From contig NZ_CP029684.2 of the NCBI RefSeq assembly GCF_004102045.2, forward strand, positions 62,001 through 126,000: a DNA stretch of 64,000 nucleotides, written 5' to 3'. The stretch is from Oenococcus sicerae (GTDB lineage Bacteria; Bacillota; Bacilli; Lactobacillales; Lactobacillaceae). Shown here piece after piece: positions 1-8,241 of this stretch (positions are counted from its first letter, which is position 1; the number at the start of each line of letters is the position of its first letter). The position numbers were made by a program, and so were the translations under genes. The notes under the pieces were generated by a model, which saw only the letters and a list, made by a program, of their open reading frames with translations, ran no database searches and was not told where the DNA came from.

Positions 1-392
1 CCAACCGGAATCACATTTAAAGTAAAAGGCATTACAATTACCAAACTTGAAAGTGCAATAACTGCGGGTAACAAAGCATTTTCAAAACCTTTGTTCCTTG
101 CCAATGTGTAGCCAATAACGGGTGCTAATACTAAACCAGCAATGTTAAGTGTGCCATTCGTGACCATGTTGCCCCAAAACTGTAAATTAACTAAGCTGTT
201 TCCACTTGCAATAAGTGGAAAGATAACATTATTAATTAGCACTGCTACTCCAGCTAGGATAAAAAGGGGCATAATCATTGCAAAAGAATCACGAAGAGAT
301 CTTAAATGTACTTCGTTTCCTACTCTTGCAGAGAAATCTGAAAATTTATCCAATACTTTTTTTCCTGTTGATTTTTTTTCGGAATTATCCAT
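1..392 (-). CDS. PTS lactose/cellobiose-type EIIC permease, N-terminal part
   Basis: The gene runs off the left edge; about 130 N-terminal residues are visible. It starts at an ATG at 392 behind a good ribosome site (AGAGGTG). The protein opens with a short polar stretch, then LRDSFAMIMPLFILAGVAV and further hydrophobic segments, the usual start of CelB/LicC-type EIIC membrane subunits that import and phosphorylate beta-glucosides. It lies 17 bases downstream of the phospho-beta-glucosidase on the same strand, so the two probably form one operon for uptake and cleavage of a beta-glucoside. EIIA and EIIB are not visible here. The exact sugar cannot be told from the sequence. Confidence 0.85.
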   Translation of the reverse strand, partial: MDNSEKKSTGKKVLDKFSDFSARVGNEVHLRSLRDSFAMIMPLFILAGVAVLINNVIFPLIASGNSLVNLQFWGNMVTNGTLNIAGLVLAPVIGYTLARNKGFENALLPAVIALSSLVIVMPFTLNVIPV

Positions 393-409
393 TTTTTCAC
401 CTCTTACTT

Positions 410-1795
410 TTACAATTCCGTACCATTGGATTTAATTACTTTTTGCAGCCAGTAATAACTTTTTTTTGGAACTCTTTTCAAATCTAGTAATTCATGATTG
501 GTGCGATTGACATAAACTACACCGTATCTTTTATCGACATCTCCGCGTGAACTAGGGATATCAATTAATCCCCAACCCAAATACCCAATGACATCAACGC
601 CATCACTAACTGCTTTCTCAAGTGCTTGAATATGAACACGATGATAATAAATACGATAGTCGTCATTGATTTGGTGCTTGCCATCCCAGTTTTCTCTGAC
701 TCCGATACCATTTTCGATGGGAAAAATTGGTAGATGCGTTCGATTAAATAAATCCATTAAAATACCATAAAAACCTTGAGGATCTATCTGCCAATTCCAT
801 TCGTTTGAAAGTAGGTACGGATTTTTTTTGTAACCAGCCTCGCCATAGTAATTTGGAACGGAAGCGATTGGTATTTCACTGCTAGTCAAAGTGGTAGTGG
901 TGTAATAACTAAAACTGATGAAGTCACTCCTATTACGCGATATTTCCGCAAGATCGGATACTTTTAAAATATCTTCAATATGATTCTTTTCCATGAAACA
1001 AACAACTTCCGATGAATATTTTCCTTCAGTAAAAATACGCAATAGATTATAATCAACAAACTCTTTGTACTTCCTAACTACCTCCACATCAGCTGGTAAA
1101 GCACTGGCTGGATAAACCTCCTGAAAAGCTTCCATGCCGCCAATTAGTAAATCAGGTTTTAAATCATGAACGTAATTAGCTATACGACAATGAGCCAAAA
1201 TAATATTATGCTGAATTTGATACAGTTCTCTCACAGTCTTGCCACCATTGAGATAACCGCTGCTAGCAAACGCAGAACTCAAACTAAAACAGTTTTGTTC
1301 ATTAAAGGTCAGCCAGTATTTTACTTGGTCGCCAAATATATTTATCATTTTTTTTGCATATTCAAAAAATAAGTCAACTACTCTGCGATTCAAAAAACCA
1401 TTATATTTTTTTGCTAATGCTAAAGGCATATCGAAATGATATAAACAAATCATGGGTTCAATACCAGCGTCAAGAAGTTCACTAATAAAACGACGATAGA
1501 AATCAATCCCTTCTTGGTTAAATTCTCCCTCCCCATCGGGTTGAATTCGGCTCCAGGAAATCTGAAATCGGTAAAAGTTCATTCCCAAATCTTTCATAAT
1601 TTTAATATCTTCTGGATAACGGTGGTACTCATCGATGGCAATTTTCCAGTCAGAGCTATTTTCTGTACTTGGTTTTATATCATAAATTGATAGACCTTTG
1701 CCTCCCTCGTTCCATGCTCCTTCAGTTTGCATGCTCGATGTTGAATTTCCCCAGAAAAAATCTTTTTTTAATTTCCCCACACGAAATATCTCCAT
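410..1795 (-). CDS. 6-phospho-beta-glucosidase (GH1)
   Basis: This is a full-length glycoside hydrolase family 1 enzyme of 461 residues. It hydrolyses phosphorylated beta-glucosides such as cellobiose-6-P or arbutin-6-P in the cytoplasm after PTS import. The GH1 N-terminal signature is FFWGNSTSSMQTEGAWNEGG. The acid/base glutamate lies in TFNEQN (about E166; the common form is TFNEP), and the nucleophile is E361 in PIENG. Start choice is uncertain: the ATG at 1795 has only a weak upstream GGGAA, whereas a GTG five codons later has GGAG at good spacing. It is the first gene of an operon with the EIIC gene, divergent from a GntR regulator, with a cre site in its leader, so both glucose repression and GntR control are likely. 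Confidence 0.9.
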   Translation of the reverse strand: MEIFRVGKLKKDFFWGNSTSSMQTEGAWNEGGKGLSIYDIKPSTENSSDWKIAIDEYHRYPEDIKIMKDLGMNFYRFQISWSRIQPDGEGEFNQEGIDFYRRFISELLDAGIEPMICLYHFDMPLALAKKYNGFLNRRVVDLFFEYAKKMINIFGDQVKYWLTFNEQNCFSLSSAFASSGYLNGGKTVRELYQIQHNIILAHCRIANYVHDLKPDLLIGGMEAFQEVYPASALPADVEVVRKYKEFVDYNLLRIFTEGKYSSEVVCFMEKNHIEDILKVSDLAEISRNRSDFISFSYYTTTTLTSSEIPIASVPNYYGEAGYKKNPYLLSNEWNWQIDPQGFYGILMDLFNRTHLPIFPIENGIGVRENWDGKHQINDDYRIYYHRVHIQALEKAVSDGVDVIGYLGWGLIDIPSSRGDVDKRYGVVYVNRTNHELLDLKRVPKKSYYWLQKVIKSNGTEL

Positions 1796-1811
1796 TTCCC
1801 GTAATCCTTTA

Positions 1812-1825
1812 TGAAAGCGCTTTCA
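1812..1825 (-). promoter_or_regulatory. cre site (CcpA operator) before the beta-glucoside operon
   Basis: TGAAAGCGCTTTCA is a perfect 14-base palindrome matching the catabolite-responsive element consensus. It lies between the predicted transcription start and the start codon of the phospho-beta-glucosidase, a position where CcpA acts as a roadblock or repressor. Confidence 0.85.
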
Positions 1826-1839
1826 ATGATTACAAATTA

Positions 1840-1868
1840 ATTATATGTTCTTTTTAGTTAAATGTAAA
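1840..1868 (-). promoter_or_regulatory. sigma-A promoter of the beta-glucoside operon
   Basis: On the minus strand, a TTTACA -35 and a TATAAT -10 are separated by 17 bases, just upstream of the cre palindrome. Confidence 0.75.
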
Positions 1869-1891
1869 TTCTTTTTTTTAATTGTAAACTC

Positions 1892-1914
1892 ATTTTATTA
1901 TCAAATAATAAAAT
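1892..1914. promoter_or_regulatory. AT-rich perfect palindrome, candidate GntR operator
   Basis: ATTTTATTAT-CAA-ATAATAAAAT has 10-base arms with no mismatch. It sits in the middle of the intergenic region between the divergent glucosidase and GntR genes. It is a plausible operator for the adjacent UTRA-type regulator, but AT-rich palindromes also arise by chance in low-GC intergenic DNA. Confidence 0.4.
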
Positions 1915-1976
1915 TGGTTTAATAAAAAAATTTTTTGTCATAATAAAACAGAACTAAAATTACTTAAGAGGAAAAT

Positions 1977-2702
1977 ATGGCAAAGTACATCGAAATCGCA
2001 AACATATTGCGTAAAGATATCAGCAATCACAAATATAGTGATCATGATCCCTTTCCAGACCAGAAAACTCTTGCTAAAATATTTGCTACTAGTCGCATGA
2101 CGATTCAGAAGTCACTCAATATTTTATCCGCAGAAGGATTGATTCATAGTAAACAAGGATCTGGCACTTTTGTTTCAAAAAATGCTGATTTGATTGTGCA
2201 GACTGACCTCGGCGTCGATCAGTACGTTGGAACGACGAGTCTTTTAGGTAATAAACATGTCGTTGAAAGTCAGATTATTAAATTTCTAATTCGCTATCCT
2301 GACAATGCAGAGCAAGAAGCATTGAACATATCTGAAAAAGAACTTTTATATGACATTATTCGACTTCGAATAGTTGATAAGGAACCATATGCGTTAGAAT
2401 ACAGCAAAATGCCAGTTAAAGTAATTCCGGGTATTTCAGATGAAGTGCTTAAGAAATCTGTTTATCACTATATTCAGTCCGATCTAGGATTCAGAATTGG
2501 CTCCGCTTTTAGAAAAATAGGCGCTGTCAAGCCTGACAATTACGATAAAATGTTTTTGAATTGCGTGGATGGAGATCCAGTTTTAGAAGTAAGCCAGACA
2601 GTATATCTAGATAATGGAATCGCTTTTGAATTTTCTAGAACTCGGCATCGTTATGATAAAGGCAATGTCACGGTTTTCGTGAAATCAAACCTCGAAAGAT
2701 AA
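1977..2702 (+). CDS. GntR family regulator with UTRA domain
   Basis: The protein has 241 residues. The N-terminal 70 residues form a winged helix of the GntR type (FPDQKTLAKIFATSRMTIQKSLNILSAEGLI, then KQGSGTFV). The rest resembles the UTRA ligand-binding domain of the HutC subfamily (LLYDIIRLRIVDKEPYALEYSKMPVKVIPGIS). Such proteins (BglR, TreR) repress sugar operons and are released by the phosphorylated sugar. It is divergent from the phospho-beta-glucosidase/EIIC operon, which is its most likely target. The start at 1977 has a clear ribosome site (AGAGGAAA). Confidence 0.9.
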   Translation: MAKYIEIANILRKDISNHKYSDHDPFPDQKTLAKIFATSRMTIQKSLNILSAEGLIHSKQGSGTFVSKNADLIVQTDLGVDQYVGTTSLLGNKHVVESQIIKFLIRYPDNAEQEALNISEKELLYDIIRLRIVDKEPYALEYSKMPVKVIPGISDEVLKKSVYHYIQSDLGFRIGSAFRKIGAVKPDNYDKMFLNCVDGDPVLEVSQTVYLDNGIAFEFSRTRHRYDKGNVTVFVKSNLER

Positions 2703-2752
2703 ACATGTCTATTCAATAATTTCGTTATGAGTATATTCAAGTTTACGAAACA

Positions 2753-2785
2753 AAAAATAGTCTGATAATTCAGGCTATTTTTAAT
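2753..2785 (+). terminator. terminator after the GntR gene
   Basis: AAATAGTCTGA-TAAT-TCAGGCTATTTTT forms a stem with one G-U pair followed by a T run. Confidence 0.7.
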
Positions 2786-2808
2786 TTAGCAAAACACGAA
2801 AACACCCA

Positions 2809-2837
2809 TTGTAAAGAGTCATAACACTTGATAAAAT
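2809..2837 (+). promoter_or_regulatory. promoter of the P-type ATPase gene
   Basis: TTGTAA and TAAAAT are separated by 17 bases, about 70 bases upstream of the TTG start. Confidence 0.5.
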
Positions 2838-2907
2838 GAAGTGAGCAGTTACTCGTTTCAACTAAAAAACTGCATATCAAATTGGCGTAAAAATCAAAGG
2901 AATTCAA

Positions 2908-4704
2908 TTGACTAATTTCAGAAAATTTGTTGTGACGCTACTGGTTGGCGGAGTTGCCCTACTTGCACAATTTGTGTTTCATGCACCGCTGATCGCTTTT
3001 TGGATGATCTTGCTGGCGGGTGGATCGACAACATTATCGATGTTCATCGGCATGATCCAGACACTAAAAAACGGTAAATACGGCATTGACATCCTCGCAA
3101 TCACCGCGATCGTAGCAACCTTGGCAGTTGGTGAGTATTGGGCCAGTCTAGTTGTTTTGATCATGCTGACAGGCGGCGACAGTTTGGAAGATTATGCCAG
3201 TCGCCAAGCAGGCCGAGAATTACAATCCTTGTTAAATAATTCACCGCAGACTGCCCATAAAATCAAAGACCAAGCAATCATCGATCTCGCAGTCTCTGAA
3301 ATTCAAATCAATGATCTGATCTTAGTCAAACCAAATGAGACAGTTCCTGTAGATGGCCAAATTGTGGCTGGCCAGTCAACCGTTGACGAATCTTCTTTGA
3401 CCGGTGAATCGATGGCTGTTTCCAAAAACATCGATGATGCATTGATGTCTGGTTCGATCAATGGTGATACAGCTTTAAAATTTAAAGTCACGCGATTGGC
3501 GCGTGACAGCCAGTATCAGCGTTTGGTTCGTTTGGTAAAAGAATCTGAGAGAAAACCAGCTAACTTTGTCCGTCTAGCTGATCAATATGCGCTGCCTTTT
3601 ACCTTGATCGCCTATCTGATCGGTGGTTTATCCTGGTATTTATCAAAAGATCCGGTCAGGTTTGCTGAAGTCTTAGTTGTCGCCTCGCCCTGTCCACTCA
3701 TTTTAGCCGCACCAGTTGCTCTGGTTGCTGGTATGAGCCGTTCCAGTAGAGCGGGAATCGTTGTCAAAAACGGCACCACGATCGAAAAATTAGCTAAAGC
3801 CCAAAGTGCTGCTTTTGATAAAACAGGGACGATCACGGCCGGTAGCCTTGTTGTCGATCAGATCACAGTTGACAATTCCCAAATGACGGCAAAACAGCTG
3901 TTGCAGCTGGCAGCCAGCGCTGAACAGGATTCCTCACATATCTTGGCCCGTTCACTACAAGCAGCTGTCAAAAAAGACGAAATCGACCTTTTATCTGTCT
4001 CAAATCTATCAGAAACAACTGGCCAAGGCATTCGTGCCATCGTGGACGGCAAAACAATTTCAGTCGGAAAAGCGGCGTTTGTCAAACACACTGAAACAGG
4101 ATCACGAAATCAAACAGCTATTTTTGTCGCCGTTAATGACCAATATGCTGGTATGATCACTTTTAAAGATGCCTTGCGTCCAGAGACCGAACAAACATTA
4201 AAAAAATTGAAAACACTTGGTTTAAAACGACTAATTATGCTGACCGGCGATCAAGCAGGCGTAGCTGAAAAAATTGCCAGTCAAATTGATATTGATGAAG
4301 TTCACGCACAATGTCTACCCGAAGACAAGATTCGTCTTTTAAAAACAATTCCCAGCAAACTTCACCCGATTATTATGGTAGGTGATGGTGTCAATGACGC
4401 ACCGGCTTTAGCCGCTGCCGATATCGGCATTGCAATGGGTGCACATGGTTCAACAGCTGCCAGTGAAAACGCCGATGCCGTGATTTTAAAAGATGACTTA
4501 TATCGTGTGGCTCAAGCCGTGAAAATTTCGCAAGAAACCATGGCTATCGCACGCCAATCAGTCTGGATCGGCATCTCGATTTGCGTTTTTCTGATGCTAT
4601 TAGCCAGTACAGGCCTCATTCCAGCTTTATTAGGTGCTGCCCTGCAAGAAGTTGTTGATTCTGTTTCGATCCTATCCTCATTGCGTGCTAGAAAAAATCG
4701 CTAA
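2908..4704 (+). CDS. P1B-type metal-transporting ATPase
   Basis: This 598-residue membrane pump exports or moves a transition metal using ATP. It has no N-terminal metal-binding domain and starts directly with membrane helices. Visible motifs are TGES (actuator, near residue 165), the transmembrane SPC motif (260-262, in VVASPCPLILAAP), phosphorylated D304 in DKTGT, TGD in the nucleotide domain and GDGVNDAPALAAADIGIAMG. SPC instead of CPC points to the P1B-4 subgroup (Co, Zn or Fe export, as in CoaT or PfeT). The last helix carries QEVVDSVSILSSLRA where classic P1B-4 pumps have HEGGT. The TTG start has AAAGGA seven bases upstream. No metal-sensing regulator is next to it, so the substrate is not certain. 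Confidence 0.88.
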   Translation: MTNFRKFVVTLLVGGVALLAQFVFHAPLIAFWMILLAGGSTTLSMFIGMIQTLKNGKYGIDILAITAIVATLAVGEYWASLVVLIMLTGGDSLEDYASRQAGRELQSLLNNSPQTAHKIKDQAIIDLAVSEIQINDLILVKPNETVPVDGQIVAGQSTVDESSLTGESMAVSKNIDDALMSGSINGDTALKFKVTRLARDSQYQRLVRLVKESERKPANFVRLADQYALPFTLIAYLIGGLSWYLSKDPVRFAEVLVVASPCPLILAAPVALVAGMSRSSRAGIVVKNGTTIEKLAKAQSAAFDKTGTITAGSLVVDQITVDNSQMTAKQLLQLAASAEQDSSHILARSLQAAVKKDEIDLLSVSNLSETTGQGIRAIVDGKTISVGKAAFVKHTETGSRNQTAIFVAVNDQYAGMITFKDALRPETEQTLKKLKTLGLKRLIMLTGDQAGVAEKIASQIDIDEVHAQCLPEDKIRLLKTIPSKLHPIIMVGDGVNDAPALAAADIGIAMGAHGSTAASENADAVILKDDLYRVAQAVKISQETMAIARQSVWIGISICVFLMLLASTGLIPALLGAALQEVVDSVSILSSLRARKNR

Positions 4705-4705
4705 A

Positions 4706-5707
4706 TTATAAAGATGATCCAGCAATTCGTTTGGCAGGCACTTGATCAACAATCAAATCGGGATCATTTTCCTGATTAATCGCTTGATAAAGAAGCTTCC
4801 CTGCACGCCGGCCCATTTCCATTGGATTCTGTTCCATTAAATCAATACCATCACCAACGAACTGTGACCAATCCCAATCATCAAAACTCAGTAAACCCGC
4901 ATCAATTGGGAAAGTTAAGTGATTTTTCTTGAAAAAAGTCAATAATTTGAAGAGCAAAGGACCCATTAAAGTTACGAAAACCGTTTTCTGCTGGCGATTG
5001 CCCATCGCTTTAGATAACTGTTTTGCCAGCCAGGAATCATCATGACCATCAGTATTAATCACCTGGATATGAACACGATTTGCTTCGGCAGCTTTTTGAA
5101 AACCATTAATTCGCTGTGTCTGAGCGGATATAGCCTTGATTCGACAAATCAAAACAATTGACTGGTAACCGCGATTCCCTAATTCAACGCCCAGTTCCAG
5201 ACTAGACGAAAAGTTATTTGTGACAACCTTAGCAACGCTAGTCGGCTGATCCTGGCATTCTCGGTCAACCATGACAAGCGGTGTCGCGTTTTTAAGAATT
5301 TTTTCATAAGCTTTGAAGTTCCCTTGGCTCGGCTGAATAATCAAACCATCCACGCGCTGCGCCAACAGGCGGTCGATACCTTGGTCCTCCTCCCTAGCAG
5401 CATTGCTGACATTTAGCAGCAACACACTATAGCCCAGTGGTTGAAAAACATTATAGATTCCCGTGAATAGAAAAGACGAAAAAAGGTTAGAAGTGTCGCC
5501 CATGATCACAGCGATCGTCTTCGTTTGCCGACTGCGCATGTCTCTAGCCGATGCAAAGGGCCGATAGTTCATTTGGACGATCGTATCATTGATTTTCCGT
5601 CTAGTGGCGGAACTCATTTTATTGTAGCGGCCATTTAAAAAACTTGAAATGGTCGTGGCTGAAACGCCGACTTCTTTTGCGACGTCTGATATCGTTGCAT
5701 GTTTCAT
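4706..5707 (-). CDS. LacI family regulator, probable gluconate repressor
   Basis: The protein has 333 residues. An N-terminal LacI helix-turn-helix (TISDVAKEVGVSATTISSFLNG) is followed by a periplasmic-binding-like effector domain. It is the last gene of the block with the gluconate permease and the short-chain dehydrogenase, so it probably senses gluconate or a derivative and represses them. It is separated from gntP by a hairpin terminator, so its level may be lower than that of the enzymes. The ATG at 5707 has GGGAG about eight bases upstream. It converges with the metal ATPase, one base apart. GGTGTATC-GATAAACC at 7970 is a good candidate for its operator. Confidence 0.85.
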   Translation of the reverse strand: MKHATISDVAKEVGVSATTISSFLNGRYNKMSSATRRKINDTIVQMNYRPFASARDMRSRQTKTIAVIMGDTSNLFSSFLFTGIYNVFQPLGYSVLLLNVSNAAREEDQGIDRLLAQRVDGLIIQPSQGNFKAYEKILKNATPLVMVDRECQDQPTSVAKVVTNNFSSSLELGVELGNRGYQSIVLICRIKAISAQTQRINGFQKAAEANRVHIQVINTDGHDDSWLAKQLSKAMGNRQQKTVFVTLMGPLLFKLLTFFKKNHLTFPIDAGLLSFDDWDWSQFVGDGIDLMEQNPMEMGRRAGKLLYQAINQENDPDLIVDQVPAKRIAGSSL

Positions 5708-5735
5708 TGGCTTGCTCCCTGATCAAATTTTCCCA

Positions 5736-5761
5736 CAAAAAAAGAGACCTGGATCTCTTTT
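5736..5761 (-). terminator. terminator between gntP and the LacI gene
   Basis: On the minus strand, AAAAGAGA-TCCAGG-TCTCTTTT is followed by further T residues. Its place inside the operon suggests reduced read-through into the regulator gene. Confidence 0.75.
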
Positions 5762-5775
5762 GAGCAAAACTATTT

Positions 5776-7110
5776 TTACATAAAAGCTGAAACCGCAAAA
5801 ATCGATAACAGACCAGAAACTGAAATCACAGATGTCAGTGTTGTCCAAGACAAGAAAGTTTCTTTCAAACTGAGACCGAAATACTCCTTGATCATCCAAA
5901 AACCAGCGTCATTAACATGGTCGGCAAAGACACTGCCAGCACCGATCGCCAAAACGATCAAAGCTGGATTGACACCAGAATTAGTCACGACCGAACCGAC
6001 TAGACTGGCAGCCGTAATCGAAGCAACAGTCGATGAACCAAGGCTAACACGCAGCAACGCCGCGATCAGCCAAGCGACAAAAATCGGTGACAAATTTGTT
6101 TGACTGAATAATTGACCAATATATTTGGAAACGCCGCCATCGACAAGAACCTGTTTAAAAGCACCACCACCACCAATGATCAGCAGCATCATGGAAATTT
6201 GTTTGACAGATTCGGTCATGGAATCACCAATTTCTTTAATTTTCAAACCGCGGAAAATGCCCATTGTAAAGATCGCGATCAACAAAGAAATCAGCATTGC
6301 AGCATCCGGCGCACCGATAAATTGAATAACTTCGTTGAACAAATTTCCTTTTGGCAGTACATAATCGCAAATAGTCGCAACGCTGATCAAGATCACTGGC
6401 AGCAAAGCTGTGACAACGCTGACAGCAAAACCCGGTGTCTCTTCCAATTTGAATTCTTTATATTTTCCCAACACAGAAATATTGACGTTTTTGCGGTAAA
6501 CTCTCGGATAGAAACGATGCAGGAAGTAATTGAAAATAGGACCAGAAATAATGATCGTTGGAATCGAGACGATAATTCCCAACAATAGCACATGCCCCAA
6601 AGGTGCATTTAAAGCCAAGGCTACAGCTGTCGGTGCTGGATGAGGCGGCAAAAAACCATGGGCAACGTTCAAAGTTGCGGCCATCGGAATGCCAAGATAC
6701 ATCAAGGGCAGATCGACTTCTCTGGCAATTACAAAGATGATCGGCAGCAAAACAACCAGACCAACTTCAAAGAATAAAGCCAGTCCAATAATAAACGAAG
6801 TTAGAATCACGGCGATCTGAATCCGTTTTTTCCCAAAGGTCTGAATCAGCTTATTCGCGATACGAAAACCACCGCCAGCATCAGAAATCAGTTTTCCTAG
6901 CATCGATCCAAAACCGAAAATAATTGCGAGATGGCCAAGCTGACCGCCGATCCCGGTCTCGATGCTTGTTGAAATATTACCCACCGGTACACCCAGCAGC
7001 AACCCGACAATAAAGGCCGTGATGACTAAAGACACAAAAGTATTTAATTTTAATTTCGTAATTAAAAATACGAGTAGGATGACACCCAACAACACGATCA
7101 ATAGTGGCAT
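5776..7110 (-). CDS. gntP: GntP family gluconate permease
   Basis: This polytopic membrane transporter has about 444 residues and 12 or more hydrophobic segments. Typical family stretches include FGFGSMLGKLISDAGGG near the start, HGFLPPHPAPTAVA in the middle and GAGSVFADHVNDAGFW near the end. It imports gluconate or related sugar acids (idonate, ketogluconate) with protons. The reading frame opens upstream at a TTG overlapping the dehydrogenase stop, but the ATG at 7110 begins MPLLIVLLGV as in relatives and has an AAGAGAAA ribosome site, so I chose it. It is cotranscribed with the dehydrogenase. Confidence 0.92.
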   Translation of the reverse strand: MPLLIVLLGVILLVFLITKLKLNTFVSLVITAFIVGLLLGVPVGNISTSIETGIGGQLGHLAIIFGFGSMLGKLISDAGGGFRIANKLIQTFGKKRIQIAVILTSFIIGLALFFEVGLVVLLPIIFVIAREVDLPLMYLGIPMAATLNVAHGFLPPHPAPTAVALALNAPLGHVLLLGIIVSIPTIIISGPIFNYFLHRFYPRVYRKNVNISVLGKYKEFKLEETPGFAVSVVTALLPVILISVATICDYVLPKGNLFNEVIQFIGAPDAAMLISLLIAIFTMGIFRGLKIKEIGDSMTESVKQISMMLLIIGGGGAFKQVLVDGGVSKYIGQLFSQTNLSPIFVAWLIAALLRVSLGSSTVASITAASLVGSVVTNSGVNPALIVLAIGAGSVFADHVNDAGFWMIKEYFGLSLKETFLSWTTLTSVISVSGLLSIFAVSAFM

Positions 7111-7142
7111 ATTTTTTCTCTTTTCTCTGTTTTTAACAAGAC

Positions 7143-7916
7143 TCAACGCAGCAGATAACCGCCATCGACTGGTATCGTGGCACCGGTGACATAATTAGAA
7201 GCAGCACTAGCTAGGTAAACAACAGTCCCCATTAATTCCGATGGGTCTGCCCAATGGCCAGCTGGAATATGTTCAAGAATTTCTTTATTACGCACTTTAT
7301 CTTCTTGCAAAGGCTTGGTCATTTCTGTATCGATATAGCCTGGCGCGATCGAATTAACTTGAATGCCTTCTGGTGCAAGGGCATCAGCATAGGCTTTGGT
7401 CAGACCAATAACGCCATGTTTGCTTGCCGTGTAAGGAAAAATAAATTTACCGGCACGAAACGACTGCATTGAACCAATGTTGATGATCTTGCCAGAATGC
7501 TGTTTCACCATGACTTTGGCTACTTCATGAGAAAGAAAATATAGCGCATTCAGATTAATATCGATCACCTTTAACCAGTCGCTGTCCTCATAATCCAAGA
7601 GCTTATTGCGAATCTGAATACCAGCGTTATTGACTAAGATATCCAACTTGCCATACTCTGCAACACACGCAGCAACAATTTCAGCCGCAGCCCCTGTAGC
7701 CGTGATGTCCTGTTGCAAAAAAGCGATCTTGCGATTTTGGCTAGTAACAAATTCCTCAATTTCTTCCCAACCCTTTTTCGATTGGCTAACAATGAAAATA
7801 TCAGCACCAAAAGTTGCTAAAGCCCTTGTGTAATTAGCTCCTAGGCCTGATGCACCGCCTGTGATCAAAGCAACTTTGCCGTCTAGATTAAAAACATTTT
7901 TCGAAATCAAACCCAT
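7143..7916 (-). CDS. short-chain dehydrogenase, probable gluconate 5-dehydrogenase
   Basis: A Rossmann-fold SDR of about 257 residues. It shows the cofactor motif TGGASGLG, NNAG, the catalytic Ser in INIGSMQS, YTASK (catalytic Tyr and Lys) and PVDGGYLLR at the end. Similarity to IdnO-type enzymes and its pairing with GntP suggest NAD(P)-dependent interconversion of 5-ketogluconate and gluconate. No gluconate kinase is in this window. The ATG at 7916 gives the family N-terminus (MGLISKNVFNLDGKVALITGG), but its GGGGAG lies only two bases before it. A TTG three codons in has better spacing, and an upstream TTG at 7943 has no ribosome site. It is the first gene of the operon, behind a strong promoter with a cre site. 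Confidence 0.85.
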   Translation of the reverse strand: MGLISKNVFNLDGKVALITGGASGLGANYTRALATFGADIFIVSQSKKGWEEIEEFVTSQNRKIAFLQQDITATGAAAEIVAACVAEYGKLDILVNNAGIQIRNKLLDYEDSDWLKVIDINLNALYFLSHEVAKVMVKQHSGKIINIGSMQSFRAGKFIFPYTASKHGVIGLTKAYADALAPEGIQVNSIAPGYIDTEMTKPLQEDKVRNKEILEHIPAGHWADPSELMGTVVYLASAASNYVTGATIPVDGGYLLR

Positions 7917-7969
7917 GTCTCCCCTTATTTCAAAACTATTCAATACTTTGATTACAATATGATTTTTTT

Positions 7970-7985
7970 GGTGTATCGATAAACC
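7970..7985. promoter_or_regulatory. inverted repeat, candidate operator of the gluconate regulator
   Basis: GGTGTATC-GATAAACC is a 16-base inverted repeat with one mismatched pair and a central CG, the shape of LacI-family operators. It lies between the transcription start and start codon of the gluconate operon. The right half GATAAACC recurs at 8196-8203 in front of the alpha-galactosidase gene. Confidence 0.5.
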
Positions 7986-7989
7986 AACT

Positions 7990-8003
7990 TGTAAACGCTT
8001 TCA
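7990..8003 (-). promoter_or_regulatory. cre site of the gluconate operon
   Basis: On the minus strand TGAAAGCGTTTACA matches the CcpA cre consensus. It starts at the last base of the -10 box, so bound CcpA would cover the transcription start. Confidence 0.85.
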
Positions 8004-8031
8004 TCTTAGTCTTGACTACCAAGTTTGTCAA
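8003..8031 (-). promoter_or_regulatory. sigma-A promoter of the gluconate operon
   Basis: TTGACA and TAAGAT on the minus strand are 17 bases apart, directly upstream of and touching the cre site. Confidence 0.8.
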
Positions 8032-8128
8032 CAAAAAAATTCCAAATCAATTAAATCGCAAATGCTTAGTTTTTATTTAAAATAAAGAGCATGACATTTT
8101 GGCATGCATCCGGTTATCAGTAAATTAT

Positions 8129-8157
8129 TTGATTTATTTAGTAAAATAAAATACAAT
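8129..8157 (+). promoter_or_regulatory. promoter of the alpha-galactosidase gene
   Basis: TTGATT and TACAAT are separated by 17 bases, 85 bases before the start codon. Confidence 0.6.
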
Positions 8158-8165
8158 AGTTTTTG

Positions 8166-8180
8166 AGTAAAGCGCTTACT
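8166..8180. promoter_or_regulatory. cre-like or LacI-type operator before the alpha-galactosidase gene
   Basis: AGTAAAGCGCTTACT contains the AAGCGCTT core shared by cre and GalR/LacI operators but is not a full cre match. It lies just after the predicted transcription start. The downstream GalR-like regulator or CcpA could bind. Confidence 0.5.
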
Positions 8181-8241
8181 TTATTGATTTAAATCGATAA
8201 ACCGTGCCAAAAAATTAACTAAATTGTCAGAGGAGAAGTGA

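Noticed and set aside
6112-6588. 158-codon plus-strand frame inside gntP
   Set aside because: Antisense to a clear permease gene; Asn/Gln/His-rich shadow with no family resemblance.
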